From: Planomonospora parontospora
GTDB lineage: Bacteria; Actinomycetota; Actinomycetes; Streptosporangiales; Streptosporangiaceae
Reading direction: 5' to 3'
DNA length: 64,000 nucleotides
Assembly (NCBI GenBank): GCA_014647935.1
Contig: BMQD01000002.1
Location: 186,001 to 250,000 of the forward strand
The position numbers were made by a program, and so were the translations under genes. Below the pieces are notes generated by a model. It was not told where the DNA came from. It was given only the letters and a program-made list of their open reading frames with translations, and searched no databases. Shown piece by piece: positions 8,710 to 17,845 of the stretch (position 1 is the first letter of the stretch; each line of letters starts with the position of its first letter).

Positions 8710-9702
8710 TCAGTCCCGTACGTCGGCGCAGACCACGTGGGCGCCGACCTCGATCATGCGCTGCTCGCTGCGCGCGTCGGCGACCCGCGCCATGAGGATC
8801 GGCGCGTCGCTCGCCGCCAGCTGGGGCAGCCGGGCCCGCACCATGCGGTGCAGGTCGCGCACCACGTCCTCGGCCGCGGACATGTGCACCTTGACGTGGA
8901 GCATGATCCCGGGAGCCCCCGAGGCGGTCCGGGCCTCGGAGATCCACACGTGGTGGATGAGCGGGAAGTCGGCGAGGAGCTGGGCGATCGCCACGCGCAG
9001 CGCGGGCAGGATCGGGTGGGCGCACCGCTTGTAGCCGGGGTCGACCATCTGCATCGGCCCCGACAGGTGGGGCCGCGGCGCGGGGATCCACGGCTGGGCG
9101 GAGGCCGCGGGCACCGGGGTGGTCATCGGCCGGGCCGGAGGGAGCGGCCGGCTCGGCGGCGCGGGCGGGCTCGGCGAGAGCGGAGGGGTGGGCGAGGCCA
9201 GCGGGCTCATCGGACCGGCCGGGGCCAGCGGGGCCGCCGAACCCACCGGACCGGCCGAACCGGCCGAGCTCACCGCCGAGGCGCGGCTGACCGTCGCCAT
9301 CGCCCCGGTCGCGTAGGCGGTCGGGGTCGTGCCCGACAGCGCCGGCGCGGGACCGGGGCGGGTGGAGCGCAGGTACCGCAGGAGGTCCTCGATCGGTACG
9401 GCCGCAGCCGTGGGCCCGGCGGCGTCGATCACGATCTCGCGCACGCCCGTGACGCGCTGGATGTCGAGGATGGTGTCGGCGTCGCAGTCCGACAGGGAGT
9501 GGCTGCCGCCGTGCCGTGCGTAGGTGCCCGCCGAGGTGTATCCGAGCAGCACCCGGTCACCGGCCTGCGTCGTCCCGAGGACGACGGAGCGGTCCGGTCG
9601 CACGGCGACGAGGAGCCCCCCTTCGGCAAGCGCGGCCAGCAGCCGGTGCGGGCCGCCGTGCTGCGCGAGCACATCGCCGAGAGCGGGGTTGCCGATGCTC
9701 AT
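8710..9702 (-). CDS. SseB N-terminal-like protein with Pro/Ala-rich linker
   Basis: 330 residues. Residues 1-115 resemble the SseB N-terminal domain (ALAEGGLLVAVRPDRSVVLG, then LLRYLRSTRPG) common in actinobacterial proteins of unknown role. A low-complexity Ala/Pro/Ser linker (about 125-215) follows, then a second alpha/beta domain of about 100 residues (HPILPALRVAIAQLLADFP through MIEVGAHVVCADVRD). No signal peptide or membrane helix, so probably cytoplasmic. SseB assignment is by eye and moderate; the C-terminal domain is not recognised. Confidence 0.65.
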   Translation of the reverse strand: MSIGNPALGDVLAQHGGPHRLLAALAEGGLLVAVRPDRSVVLGTTQAGDRVLLGYTSAGTYARHGGSHSLSDCDADTILDIQRVTGVREIVIDAAGPTAAAVPIEDLLRYLRSTRPGPAPALSGTTPTAYATGAMATVSRASAVSSAGSAGPVGSAAPLAPAGPMSPLASPTPPLSPSPPAPPSRPLPPARPMTTPVPAASAQPWIPAPRPHLSGPMQMVDPGYKRCAHPILPALRVAIAQLLADFPLIHHVWISEARTASGAPGIMLHVKVHMSAAEDVVRDLHRMVRARLPQLAASDAPILMARVADARSEQRMIEVGAHVVCADVRD

Positions 9703-9864
9703 ATGACGAACGATAGGTAGAGGACCACGGCTTATGAGGGTAATCGTGAAGATTTATCGCAGCAATACCAAGTTGAAGGTTCCGTGCATGAGATTCGGGG
9801 GGATTGGGTACCAGTCTCCGCCCGCAGGCCGGGGGTGATCTCCGTCTCGGATCGCGGGACACTC

Positions 9865-9893
9865 GTGAACACGTTCACAAGCGTCGATAGACT
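9865..9893 (+). promoter_or_regulatory. Candidate serA promoter with inverted repeat
   Basis: GTGAAC (9865-9870), 17 bases, TAGACT (9888-9893): a good actinobacterial promoter about 45 bases before serA. The -35 hexamer is half of the inverted repeat GTGAAC-AC-GTTCAC (9865-9878), which could be a repressor or activator site. Confidence 0.45.
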
Positions 9894-9938
9894 GCGTGAG
9901 ATCCGGTGCAGCCCTCCCCGTCTCGTAAGGAACCACCA

Positions 9939-11528
9939 GTGAACAAGCCCGTCGTACTGGTCGCAGAGGAACTCTCCGAGGCCGGTCTCGCGGTCCTGGG
10001 CGCGGACTTCGAGGTCCGTCACACCGACGGCGCCGACCGCGCCCAGTTCCTGCCCGCCCTCGCCGACGTGGACGCGCTCATCGTGCGCAGCGCCACCCAG
10101 GTGGACGCCGAAGCCATCGCGCACGCGCCCCGGCTCCGCGTCGTCGCCCGCGCGGGCGTCGGCCTGGACAACGTGGACGTGGAGGCCGCGACCAAGGCCG
10201 GCGTCATGGTCGTCAACGCGCCGACCTCCAACATCACCAGCGCCGCCGAGCACACCGTCGCGCTGATCCTCGCCTCCGCCCGCAACGTCGCCCAGGCGCA
10301 CTCCGCGCTCAAGGGCGGCGAGTGGAAGCGCTCGAAGTACACCGGCGTGGAGCTCGACGAGAAGGTCGTCGCGATCCTCGGCCTCGGCAAGATCGGCCAG
10401 CTGGTCGCCCAGCGCCTGCAGCCGTTCGGCGTCGAACTGATCGCCTACGACCCCTACCTGCAGCCGGCCCGCGCCGCGCAGATGGGCGTGCGCCTGGTCT
10501 CGCTGGAGGAGGCCCTGCGTGAGGCCGACTTCATCACCGTGCACCTGCCGAAGTCCAAGGAGACGATCGGCCTCATCGGTGACAAGGAGCTGCACCTGGT
10601 CAAGCCGTCGGTCCGCCTGATCAACGTGGCCCGCGGCGGCATCATCGACGAGGGCGCCCTGTACTCCGCGATCAAGGAGGGCCGCGTCGCCGGCGCCGGC
10701 ATCGACGTGTTCCCCAAGGAGCCCGTCACCGACAGCCCGCTGTTCGAGCTGGACCAGGTCGTCGTCACCCCGCACCTGGGCGCCTCCACCCACGAGGCCC
10801 AGGAGAAGGCCGGCACCCAGGTCGCGCGGAGCGTGAAGCTGGCCCTGGCGGGCGAGTTCGTGCCGGACGCGGTCAACGTCCAGGGCGGCGCCGTCGCCGA
10901 GGACGTCAAGCCGGGCCTGCCGCTGGCCGAGAAGCTCGGCCGCGTGTTCACCGCCCTGGCCGGCGAGGTCGCCACCAGGCTCGACGTCGAGGTCCGCGGC
11001 GAGATCGCCGCCCAGGACGTCCGGGTGCTGGAGCTGGCCGCGCTCAAGGGCGTCTTCACCGACGTGGTCGAGGACTCCGTCACCTACGTCAACGCCCCGC
11101 TCCTGGCCAAGGACCGCGGCGTGACGGTGGAGCTGGTCACCGGCTCGGAGAGCCCCGACTGGCGCAACGTGGTGACCGTCCGCGGCGTCCTGGCCGACGG
11201 CCGCACGGTCTCGGTCTCGGGCACCCTGTCCGGCCCGCGGCAGATCACGAAGATCGTCGAGGTCAACGGCTACCAGATCGAGATCGAGCCGACCGACCAC
11301 CTGTCGTTCCTCACCTACTCCGACCGCCCCGGCGTCGTCGGCGTCGTCGGCCGCATCCTGGGCGACCACGGCATCAACATCGCCTCCATGCAGGTGGCGC
11401 GGCACGCCAAGGGCGGCAAGGCGCTCATCGCGCTGACCGTCGACACCGCCATCCCGGCCGACGTCGTCGAGCAGATCGTCGCCGAGATCGGCGCCGAGGG
11501 CGGCCGCACGGTCGACCTGGCCGACTAG
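9939..11528 (+). CDS. serA: D-3-phosphoglycerate dehydrogenase
   Basis: 529 residues, the usual length of the ACT-domain form. It oxidises 3-phosphoglycerate to phosphohydroxypyruvate, the first step of serine synthesis. The NAD-binding motif GLGKIGQLVAQRL, the catalytic Arg in NVARGGIIDEGAL and the His in TPHLGASTHEAQ are present, with an intervening domain and a C-terminal ACT domain (about 455-529, SDRPGVVGVVGRIL) for serine feedback. The GTG at 9939 follows TAAGGA. A hairpin at 11581-11618 closes the unit. Confidence 0.96.
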   Translation: MNKPVVLVAEELSEAGLAVLGADFEVRHTDGADRAQFLPALADVDALIVRSATQVDAEAIAHAPRLRVVARAGVGLDNVDVEAATKAGVMVVNAPTSNITSAAEHTVALILASARNVAQAHSALKGGEWKRSKYTGVELDEKVVAILGLGKIGQLVAQRLQPFGVELIAYDPYLQPARAAQMGVRLVSLEEALREADFITVHLPKSKETIGLIGDKELHLVKPSVRLINVARGGIIDEGALYSAIKEGRVAGAGIDVFPKEPVTDSPLFELDQVVVTPHLGASTHEAQEKAGTQVARSVKLALAGEFVPDAVNVQGGAVAEDVKPGLPLAEKLGRVFTALAGEVATRLDVEVRGEIAAQDVRVLELAALKGVFTDVVEDSVTYVNAPLLAKDRGVTVELVTGSESPDWRNVVTVRGVLADGRTVSVSGTLSGPRQITKIVEVNGYQIEIEPTDHLSFLTYSDRPGVVGVVGRILGDHGINIASMQVARHAKGGKALIALTVDTAIPADVVEQIVAEIGAEGGRTVDLAD

Positions 11529-11580
11529 CGGCCCCCGCCCGCGGCGACCGGCGGACCGCACCCGCGGCGACGCTCTCCGA

Positions 11581-11618
11581 GACGGCCGCCGTCCCTCGTC
11601 CGAGGGGCGGCGGCCGTC
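11581..11618 (+). terminator. serA terminator hairpin
   Basis: GACGGCCGCCG pairs with CGGCGGCCGTC, extended inward by CCCTCG/CGAGGG with one T-G wobble. There is no U-run, as is common in high-GC actinobacteria. Between here and 11904 I see no further gene. Confidence 0.65.
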
Positions 11619-11904
11619 TCAGCATGTGGGAAGTCCGTACGGCGGGCGAGACGGCATCGCGGTGACCAGGTAGTCTGGGATGAAATACGCCAGGTTCTCG
11701 TCGTCCTCACCTGTCACGGCGGAGCCTGAGGGGCAGGCCGGCGGCCCGCCGCGCTGCGGTGGCGCCTCCTGGTGACGGGCCCCTCGTCGCCGGTCCGCGA
11801 TCCGGACCCGCGACCCCAGGCCCGGTCCGGGGCCGCGATCGGCACCTCCGGACCCCCTCCCCTGGTCCCGTGCCGCTTTCCGTACGACCGAGATGAGAGT
11901 CGCC

Positions 11905-12015
11905 ATGTACGACATGTATCCCTGGAACCGTCCCGAGGACGCCAAGGAGGAGGCCGCAGAGGCCCTCCAGGCGGCGCTGGACCGCCGCGACAACGGCGGT
12001 GCGCCGAACCGCTAG
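11905..12015 (+). CDS. 36-residue conserved-looking small protein
   Basis: Encodes MYDMYPWNRPEDAKEEAAE and a helical Ala/Glu/Arg-rich remainder ending in APNR. The Tyr/Trp/Pro head and amphipathic helix look protein-like, and I recall similar MYxMYPWN proteins beside leucine genes in actinobacteria. GAGAG lies 7 bases upstream of this ATG; an in-frame ATG at 11893 would add MRVA. Function unknown. The flanking 11529-11904 holds only the serA terminator and presumably this gene's promoter. Confidence 0.6.
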   Translation: MYDMYPWNRPEDAKEEAAEALQAALDRRDNGGAPNR

Positions 12016-12129
12016 CCGAATGGGCGGGCGCCGGTGCGCCGCCCCGATCGCCCCGCCCGCTCCGATCTGCCCGGGACATCCGAAGTGTCCGATTGGTGAG
12101 ACCGTTGTCCGAGTACCGGGACGGACCGG

Positions 12130-12135
12130 TAAGGT
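12130..12135 (+). promoter_or_regulatory. leuB -10 element (leaderless layout)
   Basis: TAAGGT lies exactly 6 bases before the leuB ATG and there is no ribosome site, so the transcript probably starts at the A of the ATG. TTGTCC at 12105-12110 is a possible -35 with a long 19-base spacer. Confidence 0.4.
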
Positions 12136-12141
12136 GCCCTC

Positions 12142-13188
12142 ATGGATTCGCGTAACATCCGCCTGGCGGTCATCCCGGGTGACGGGATCGGGACCGAAGT
12201 CGTCGCCGAAGGCCTGAAGGTCCTCGAAGCGGTCGGGGGGAAGGTGGAGACCACCACCTACGACCTCGGCGCCAAGCGCTACCACGAGACCGGTGAGACC
12301 CTCCCGGACACGGTCCTGGACGAGCTGCGCGGCTACGACGCGATCCTGCTCGGCGCGATCGGCGACCCCAGCGTGCCCCCGGGCGTCCTGGAGCGCGACC
12401 TGCTGCTCCGGCTCCGCTTCGACCTCGACCACTACGTCAACCTCCGCCCGGTCAAGCTCTTCCCCGGTGTGGAGACCCCGCTGGGCGGGGTCCGCCCCGA
12501 GGAGATCGACATGGTCGTCGTGCGGGAGGGCACCGAGGGCCTGTACGCCGGGGCCGGCGGCGTGCTGCGCCGCGGCACCCCGCACGAGATCGCCACCCAG
12601 GAGTCGGTGAACACCGCCCACGGCGTCGAGCGCGTGGTCCGCTACGCCTTCGACAAGGCGCTCTCCCGCCCCCGCAGGAAGCTGACGCTGGTGCACAAGA
12701 CCAACGTGCTGACCTACGCGGGCGACCTGTGGGCCCGCACCGTCGACCGCGTCAGCCTGGAGTACCCCGACGTCGAGTCCGACTACTGCCACATCGACGC
12801 GGCCTCGATGTTCTTCGTCAACCAGCCGCAGCGGTTCGACGTGATCGTCACCGACAACCTCTTCGGCGACATCATCACCGACATCGGCGCGGCGATCGCC
12901 GGCGGCATCGGCCTGGCGGCCAGTGGCAACATCAACCCCGAGCGCACCGCACCGAGCATGTTCGAGCCGGTCCACGGCAGCGCCCCCGACATCGCCGGGC
13001 AGAGCAAGGCCGACCCCACCGCCACGATCCTGTCGGTCGCCATGCTCCTGGACCACCTGGGCCTGGCCGAGGAGGCCGCCCGGGTCGAGCAGGCCGTCGC
13101 CGACGACCTGGTCGAGCGGCAGACCGGCTGGAGCGGCCGGACCACCCAGGAGATCGGCGACGACATCACCGCCCGAGTAGTCGGCTGA
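12142..13188 (+). CDS. leuB: 3-isopropylmalate dehydrogenase
   Basis: 348 residues, standard length. Third step of leucine synthesis: oxidative decarboxylation of 3-isopropylmalate to 2-oxoisocaproate with NAD. Features: [10 protein letters not shown] at the start, substrate loop [19 protein letters not shown], metal-binding [10 protein letters not shown] and the adenosine-binding [10 protein letters not shown]. leuC and leuD are 19 kb away with their own regulator. Followed by a strong hairpin (13212-13250) before ilvE. Confidence 0.96.
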   Translation: MDSRNIRLAVIPGDGIGTEVVAEGLKVLEAVGGKVETTTYDLGAKRYHETGETLPDTVLDELRGYDAILLGAIGDPSVPPGVLERDLLLRLRFDLDHYVNLRPVKLFPGVETPLGGVRPEEIDMVVVREGTEGLYAGAGGVLRRGTPHEIATQESVNTAHGVERVVRYAFDKALSRPRRKLTLVHKTNVLTYAGDLWARTVDRVSLEYPDVESDYCHIDAASMFFVNQPQRFDVIVTDNLFGDIITDIGAAIAGGIGLAASGNINPERTAPSMFEPVHGSAPDIAGQSKADPTATILSVAMLLDHLGLAEEAARVEQAVADDLVERQTGWSGRTTQEIGDDITARVVG

Positions 13189-13211
13189 GGAAGCCGCCCA
13201 CCCCGACCCCA

Positions 13212-13250
13212 GACGCGCCCGGCGGCTCCCAGTGAGCCGCCGGGCGCGTC
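13212..13250 (+). terminator. leuB terminator
   Basis: Perfect 16-bp stem GACGCGCCCGGCGGCT / AGCCGCCGGGCGCGTC with a 7-base loop, 23 bases after the leuB stop. Confidence 0.75.
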
Positions 13251-13383
13251 TTCGCGTCCGCGGCCACTTCCGCCGGTCCCGCCTCCTGCCGATCACCGGC
13301 CGGAATGCAGTAGTTTCCCGTTACCCGGTCCGTCGCAGAATGGACTAAAGGGTAGACCCGCCACAAAGAGAAGGATCTCCGTC

Positions 13384-14481
13384 ATGACCACCGCTCAGAA
13401 GCTCGGCTTCGACGTGCAGCTCTCCGACCACGCGCGCACCGCGGCAGAGCGGGAGCGGGTAATGGAGAGTCCCGGGTTCGGGCAGGTCTTCACCGACCAC
13501 ATGATCTCGATCGACTACACCGAGGGCGAGGGCTGGCACGACGCGCGGCTCACGCCGTACGGCCCGCTGACCCTGGACCCGGCGACCTCGGTCTTCCACT
13601 ACGCCCAGGAGCTCTTCGAGGGGCTCAAGGCCTACCGGCAGCCGAGCAGCGGGGCGATCGTCTCCTTCCGGCCGTACGCCAACGCGGCCCGCTTCAACGC
13701 CTCCGCGCTGCGCATGGCCATGCCCGAGCTGCCCGAGGAGACGTTCGTCGAGTCGCTGGAGCTGCTCGTCCAGACCGACCGCGAGTGGGTGCCGACGACC
13801 GAGGGACACAGCCTCTACCTGCGGCCCTTCATGATCGCCACGCAGCCCGCGCTCGGCGTGAACTACCCGTCGAAGAACTACCGGTACATGGTGATCGCCT
13901 CCCCGGCCGCCGCCTACTTCGGCGCCAGCAAGGCGGTCTCGGTCTGGCTCTCCACGGAGTACACCCGCGCGGCCCCCGGCGGCACCGGTTTCGCCAAGTG
14001 CGGCGGCAACTACGCGGCGGCGTTCGTGGCCCAGCGCCAGGCCGTCGAGCAGGGCTGCGACCAGGTGGTCTGGCTGGACGCGAACGAGCACCGCTACGTC
14101 GAGGAGATGGGCGGGATGAACCTGTTCTTCGTCTACGGCGACCGCCTGCTCACCCCGGCGCTCACCGGCACGCTGCTGCCGGGCATCACCCGCGACTCGA
14201 TCCTCACCCTGGCCGGCAGCCTCGGCCTCACCGCCGAGGAGGGCCGCATCTCGATCGAGGAGTGGCAGGCGGGCTGCGAGTCGGGCGAGCTCACCGAGGT
14301 CTTCGCCTGCGGCACCGCGGCGGTCGTCACCCCGGTCGGCTCGGTCAAGGGCGCCGACCGCGCCTGGACGGTCGGCGACGGCACTCCGGGCCCGGTCACC
14401 CGCCGCATCCGCGAGGAGCTCACCGGCATCCAGTACGGCACCCGCCCCGACGCGCACGGCTGGGTCCACAAGATCTGCTGA
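13384..14481 (+). CDS. ilvE: Branched-chain amino acid aminotransferase
   Basis: 365 residues, the length of the long (BCAT type II) form. Fold-type IV PLP transaminase that makes leucine, isoleucine and valine from their oxo acids. The Schiff-base Lys is in [12 protein letters not shown]; the arginine-rich start of the small domain ([11 protein letters not shown]) and [19 protein letters not shown] are typical. AGAAGGA precedes the ATG. Flanked by serA, leuB and cimA, so it belongs to the dispersed branched-chain group here. No leader peptide is visible upstream. Confidence 0.96.
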   Translation: MTTAQKLGFDVQLSDHARTAAERERVMESPGFGQVFTDHMISIDYTEGEGWHDARLTPYGPLTLDPATSVFHYAQELFEGLKAYRQPSSGAIVSFRPYANAARFNASALRMAMPELPEETFVESLELLVQTDREWVPTTEGHSLYLRPFMIATQPALGVNYPSKNYRYMVIASPAAAYFGASKAVSVWLSTEYTRAAPGGTGFAKCGGNYAAAFVAQRQAVEQGCDQVVWLDANEHRYVEEMGGMNLFFVYGDRLLTPALTGTLLPGITRDSILTLAGSLGLTAEEGRISIEEWQAGCESGELTEVFACGTAAVVTPVGSVKGADRAWTVGDGTPGPVTRRIREELTGIQYGTRPDAHGWVHKIC

Positions 14482-14614
14482 CCGGCCTCCCCTGCGGTCC
14501 GCGCCCGTTCGCGCCCCGGTCCTGGCCGGGTCCGCGGTCGCGAGCCGGTCCGCCGTGCTGCAGGAGAGGGCCCGATCCCGTCCGTCCCACCCGGGCTCTC
14601 TCCATGCGGCGGTC

Positions 14615-15226
14615 TTACTTCCCGGTGTCGCCTGTGCTTTCTCCCGTGAGCAGCCTGCCCGTGTCGATCGTGAGATCCCACGGCGCGGGCAGCTCGATCG
14701 GCTTGCCGATCGTCTCGGTGACCTCGTTGAGGTAACCCGTCTCGCTCGGCTGGCTGAACAGCGTGACCTGGTTCTCGAAGGCGTCGATCACCAGGTAGAG
14801 GGGGACTCCCGCTGCGGCGCAGTTCCGCGGTTTGACGACATGGTCGTCGCTCTGGCTGCTGGGGGAGACGACCTCGACGACGAGGAGCGCCTCCTCCGCG
14901 TGGACGTTCTCGTCGTCCCACATGCGCGGATCGCGGGGGAGGACGAGGAGGTCCGGTATGTAGCGGTCCTTCTGGACGCCGAGGAAGAGCTTCATGCCCC
15001 AGACGGGAAGCCATCCTCGCTCTGTCGCCACGGGAAGGAGCTGGGACAGCAGCCAGAGGATGGTCTTCGCGTGGTCGAACGTAGGCAACTCCCTCACCAC
15101 GATCCGGCCGCTGATGATCTCGACCTTCCGGTCGGGCCACTGCGCGCACTCATGCTGGTAGCGCTGGTCGATCTCCTCGCGATCCGACATGCACTTCGCC
15201 TTACGACGAGCCAGAACTTTGGACAT
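14615..15226 (-). CDS. Uma2-family (DUF820) putative restriction-endonuclease-fold protein
   Basis: 203 residues from an ATG at 15226 (MSKVLARRK) preceded by GGAGGGG. The core has the PD-(D/E)XK-like signature of Uma2 proteins: EIISGRIVV, then YIPDLLVLPRDP and LLVVEVVSPSSQSDD. This family is abundant, multi-copy and of uncertain function in cyanobacteria and actinobacteria. An ATG at 15190 (MSDREEIDQ) is an alternative start. It stands alone between ilvE and an O-methyltransferase. Confidence 0.8.
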   Translation of the reverse strand: MSKVLARRKAKCMSDREEIDQRYQHECAQWPDRKVEIISGRIVVRELPTFDHAKTILWLLSQLLPVATERGWLPVWGMKLFLGVQKDRYIPDLLVLPRDPRMWDDENVHAEEALLVVEVVSPSSQSDDHVVKPRNCAAAGVPLYLVIDAFENQVTLFSQPSETGYLNEVTETIGKPIELPAPWDLTIDTGRLLTGESTGDTGK

Positions 15227-15328
15227 GGGTCCATCATCCCCTCCTGGTGGGCGGACGCAACGTGTTTGACGCGCCGCACAAAGTAACGGCAAAGTCTGCA
15301 GCCCGTCCGGAGGTTCGGAAAGTTCTCG

Positions 15329-15982
15329 TCAGTGCTTTCGAATCATGGTCAGGCCGTCGGCCATGGGGAGCATGATCGAAGTGCTCCGGGGGTCGGCCAT
15401 GACCAGGTCGTTGAACTCGCGCATCACCTGGGTGGTCTCGTCGCGCTCGTTGGGATGGGCGACCCGGCCGCTCCACAAGGTGTTGTCGACGAGGATCACC
15501 CCGCCCGGGGCCAGGACGGACATCAGGATCTCGTAGTAGACCGGGTAGCCGGGCTTGTCGGCGTCGATGAAGGCCAGGTCGACGGGCGGGCCGCCGGTCA
15601 GCTCGCGCAGCCGCGCCTCGGCCGGGCCGAGCCGCAGTTCGACGCGGTCGGCGACGCCGGCCTTCTCCCAGTAGCGGCGGGCCACCGCGGTCCACTCCTC
15701 GCTGGCGTCGAAGCAGGTCAGCCGGCCGCCGGGGGCCAGGCCGCGGGCCAGGCAGACGGAGGAGTAGCCGGTGAAGGTGCCGACCTCCACGGCGTTCCGG
15801 GCGGCGGAGATCTGGGCGATCATGGTGAGGAAGCGGCCCTGGTCGGGGGCGATCTGCATGTTCGCCCGCTCGCCCATGAGCTCGCGCGTCTCCAGGGCCA
15901 GGGCGTCCAGCAGCTCGTCGGGCCGGGCGGTGTGCGCGAGCAGATACTGCCCGACGGCCGGTTCGAGATAAGTCGCCTTCAT
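15329..15982 (-). CDS. O-methyltransferase (catechol/caffeoyl-CoA type)
   Basis: 217 residues. AVEVGTFTGYSSVCLA is motif I; VDLAFIDADKPGYPVYYE carries the metal-binding Asp residues and LVDNTLWSGRV the downstream Asn/Asp of the class I cation-dependent O-methyltransferases. The small size and lack of extra domains suit a soluble small-molecule enzyme. The ATG at 15982 has only a weak ribosome site; GAGAAT 6 bases upstream may mark a leaderless start. Substrate unknown. Confidence 0.88.
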   Translation of the reverse strand: MKATYLEPAVGQYLLAHTARPDELLDALALETRELMGERANMQIAPDQGRFLTMIAQISAARNAVEVGTFTGYSSVCLARGLAPGGRLTCFDASEEWTAVARRYWEKAGVADRVELRLGPAEARLRELTGGPPVDLAFIDADKPGYPVYYEILMSVLAPGGVILVDNTLWSGRVAHPNERDETTQVMREFNDLVMADPRSTSIMLPMADGLTMIRKH

Positions 15983-16110
15983 CCGGCCATTCTCGCTGGT
16001 CGGAGTCGATCTCCCGGGGCGGGGCCCCTCCTGCGGGGCTGTGCCGTACGTCTCGTATCCCGAGATCAATGTGTCAGATGGTGGCCGCGTGTGGCAGACT
16101 TCGGAGCATC

Positions 16111-16152
16111 ATGTTCTACGGTCTGCTCATTATCGGCAGGCGCGCTGGCTGA
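16111..16152 (+). CDS. cimA leader peptide (Leu-Leu-Ile-Ile)
   Basis: Short frame MFYGLLIIGRRAG, 13 residues, with GGAG (16103-16106) 4 bases before its ATG and a TGA at 16150 inside the first hairpin. Four consecutive branched-chain codons (CTG CTC ATT ATC) sit immediately before a hairpin and a terminator, the classic layout of ribosome-mediated attenuation. The downstream gene makes an isoleucine precursor, so starvation for leucine or isoleucine would stall the ribosome here. No expression evidence is available from sequence. Confidence 0.75.
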   Translation: MFYGLLIIGRRAG

Positions 16153-16203
16153 AAAGGGACACCGCCAGCGCGCAGACCTCTCACGTCCGTGAGGGGTCTT
16201 TTT
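16120..16203 (+). promoter_or_regulatory. Attenuator in the cimA leader: pause hairpin and intrinsic terminator
   Basis: Stem 1 is a perfect 10-bp pair, GCGCGCTGGC (16140-16149) with GCCAGCGCGC (16164-16173), overlapping the end of the leader peptide. The terminator is AGACCTCTCAC (16174-16184) with GTGAGGGGTCT (16189-16199), a GTCC loop and five T (16199-16203), one of the few U-tract terminators in the window. Two alternative pairings could compete: GGTCTGC (16120-16126) with GCAGACC (16172-16178), and AAAGGGAC (16153-16160) with GUCUUUUU (16196-16203). Which one acts as antiterminator is not decided. Confidence 0.7.
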
Positions 16204-16259
16204 GCTTTCCGGGGCCGGACGGGCGCGCGGCGATCATCGCACCGCGAAGGAGATCCTCA

Positions 16260-17837
16260 ATGACCGACGACCGCTTCCACGTCTACGACACGACGCTCCG
16301 CGACGGGGCGCAGCAGGAGGGCCTCAACCTGACGGTGGCCGACAAGCTGGCCATCGCGCGGCACCTGGACGGCCTGGGCGTCGGGTTCATCGAGGGCGGC
16401 TGGCCCGGCGCGAACCCCAAGGACACCGAATTCTTCCGGCGGGCTCGGACCGAGCTCGACCTGAAGCACGCGCAGCTCGCCGCGTTCGGCGCGACCCGCC
16501 GGGCCGGGGTGAAGGCGGCCGACGACCCACTGGTCGCCGCACTGCGCGAATCCGGCGCGCCGGTCGTGACCCTCGTCGCCAAGAGTCACGACCGGCACGT
16601 CGAGCTGGCCCTGCGCACGACCCTGCAGGAGAACCTCGCGATGATCCGCGACACGGTCTCCCACCTCCGGGCGGAGGGCCAGCGGGTCTTCCTCGACGCC
16701 GAGCACTTCTTCGACGGCTACAAGTCCAACCCGGCCTACGCACTGGAGGTCCTGCGGACCGCCGCGGAGGCGGGCGCGTCGGTGATCGCGCTCTGCGACA
16801 CCAACGGCGGCATGCTCCCCGACGAGCTCGCCGAGGTCGTCCACGAGGCGGTCGGCACCGGCGCCCGCGTCGGCATCCACTGCCACGACGACACCGGCTG
16901 CGCGGTGGCCAACACGCTGGCCGCGGTCAAGGCCGGCGCCACCCACGTGCAGGGCTGCGCCAACGGGTACGGCGAGCGCTCCGGCAACGCCAACCTGTTC
17001 ACCGTGGTGGCCAACCTCCAGCTCAAGCGGGGCTTCGACCTCGTGCCGCGGGAGGCGCTGGCCGACATGACCCGCATCGCGCACGCGATCACCGAGGTGA
17101 CCAACGTCACCCCGAACTCCCACGCGCCCTACGTCGGCGTCTCCGCCTTCGCGCACAAGGCCGGGCTGCACGCCAGCGCGATCAAGGTCGACCCCAACCT
17201 CTACCAGCACATCGACCCGGCGCAGGTCGGCAACGACATGCGGATGCTCGTCTCCGACATGGCCGGGCGCGCCTCGGTCGAGCTCAAGGGCCGCGAGCTG
17301 GGCTACGAGCTGTCGCCCGAGACCTCGCGCGACCTGGTGGACCGGGTCAAGGACCTGGAGTCGCGGGGCTACACGTTCGAGGCGGCCGACGCCTCCTTCG
17401 AGCTGCTGCTCCGCGACACCGTGGCGGGCGAGCGGCGCCGGCACTTCGCGGTCGAGTCCTGGCGGGTCATCGTCGAGCGCACGCGCGGCGGCGAGCTGGT
17501 CAGCGAGGCCACGGTCAAGCTGCACGCCAAGGGCGAGCGGATCGTCGCCACCGGAGAGGGCAACGGCCCGGTCAACGCGCTGGACCGCGCGGTGCGGGCG
17601 GGACTGGAGCGGCTCTACCCGGAGCTGGCCGGGGTCGAGCTGATCGACTTCAAGGTACGGATCCTCGAGGGCACGCACGGCACCGACGCGATCACGCGCG
17701 TGCTGATCACCTCCAGCGACGCGACCGCCGAGTGGGCGACCGTGGGCGTCGACGAGAACATCATCGAGGCCTCCTGGCAGGCCCTGGAGCAGGCCGTCAC
17801 CTACGGCCTGCTGCGCGCGGGGCACGAGGCGGGCTGA
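16260..17837 (+). CDS. cimA: (R)-citramalate synthase
   Basis: 525 residues, as in other CimA enzymes. It condenses pyruvate with acetyl-CoA to citramalate, the threonine-independent entry to 2-oxobutyrate and isoleucine. HMGL-like barrel at 1-270: YDTTLRDGAQQEG (metal Asp and catalytic Arg), GIHCHDDTGCAVAN (two metal His) and ANGYGERSGNANL. A linker and a C-terminal LeuA dimer/allosteric domain (about 395-525) follow. The DGAQQEG form and domain lengths favour CimA over 2-isopropylmalate or homocitrate synthase. AAGGAGA precedes the ATG. Transcription appears controlled by the Leu/Ile leader peptide attenuator upstream. Confidence 0.92.
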   Translation: MTDDRFHVYDTTLRDGAQQEGLNLTVADKLAIARHLDGLGVGFIEGGWPGANPKDTEFFRRARTELDLKHAQLAAFGATRRAGVKAADDPLVAALRESGAPVVTLVAKSHDRHVELALRTTLQENLAMIRDTVSHLRAEGQRVFLDAEHFFDGYKSNPAYALEVLRTAAEAGASVIALCDTNGGMLPDELAEVVHEAVGTGARVGIHCHDDTGCAVANTLAAVKAGATHVQGCANGYGERSGNANLFTVVANLQLKRGFDLVPREALADMTRIAHAITEVTNVTPNSHAPYVGVSAFAHKAGLHASAIKVDPNLYQHIDPAQVGNDMRMLVSDMAGRASVELKGRELGYELSPETSRDLVDRVKDLESRGYTFEAADASFELLLRDTVAGERRRHFAVESWRVIVERTRGGELVSEATVKLHAKGERIVATGEGNGPVNALDRAVRAGLERLYPELAGVELIDFKVRILEGTHGTDAITRVLITSSDATAEWATVGVDENIIEASWQALEQAVTYGLLRAGHEAG

Positions 17838-17845
17838 GCGCCGGG

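Noticed and set aside
13251-13383. Leader peptide or T-box before ilvE
   Set aside because: Searched because cimA has one; only MQ-stop type frames and no hairpin-U-run or T-box core were found.
16072-16100. TGTCAG-N17-CAGACT as the cimA promoter
   Set aside because: Spacing is good, but the start site would fall on or after the leader-peptide ribosome site, so it is doubtful; the true promoter is probably further upstream.
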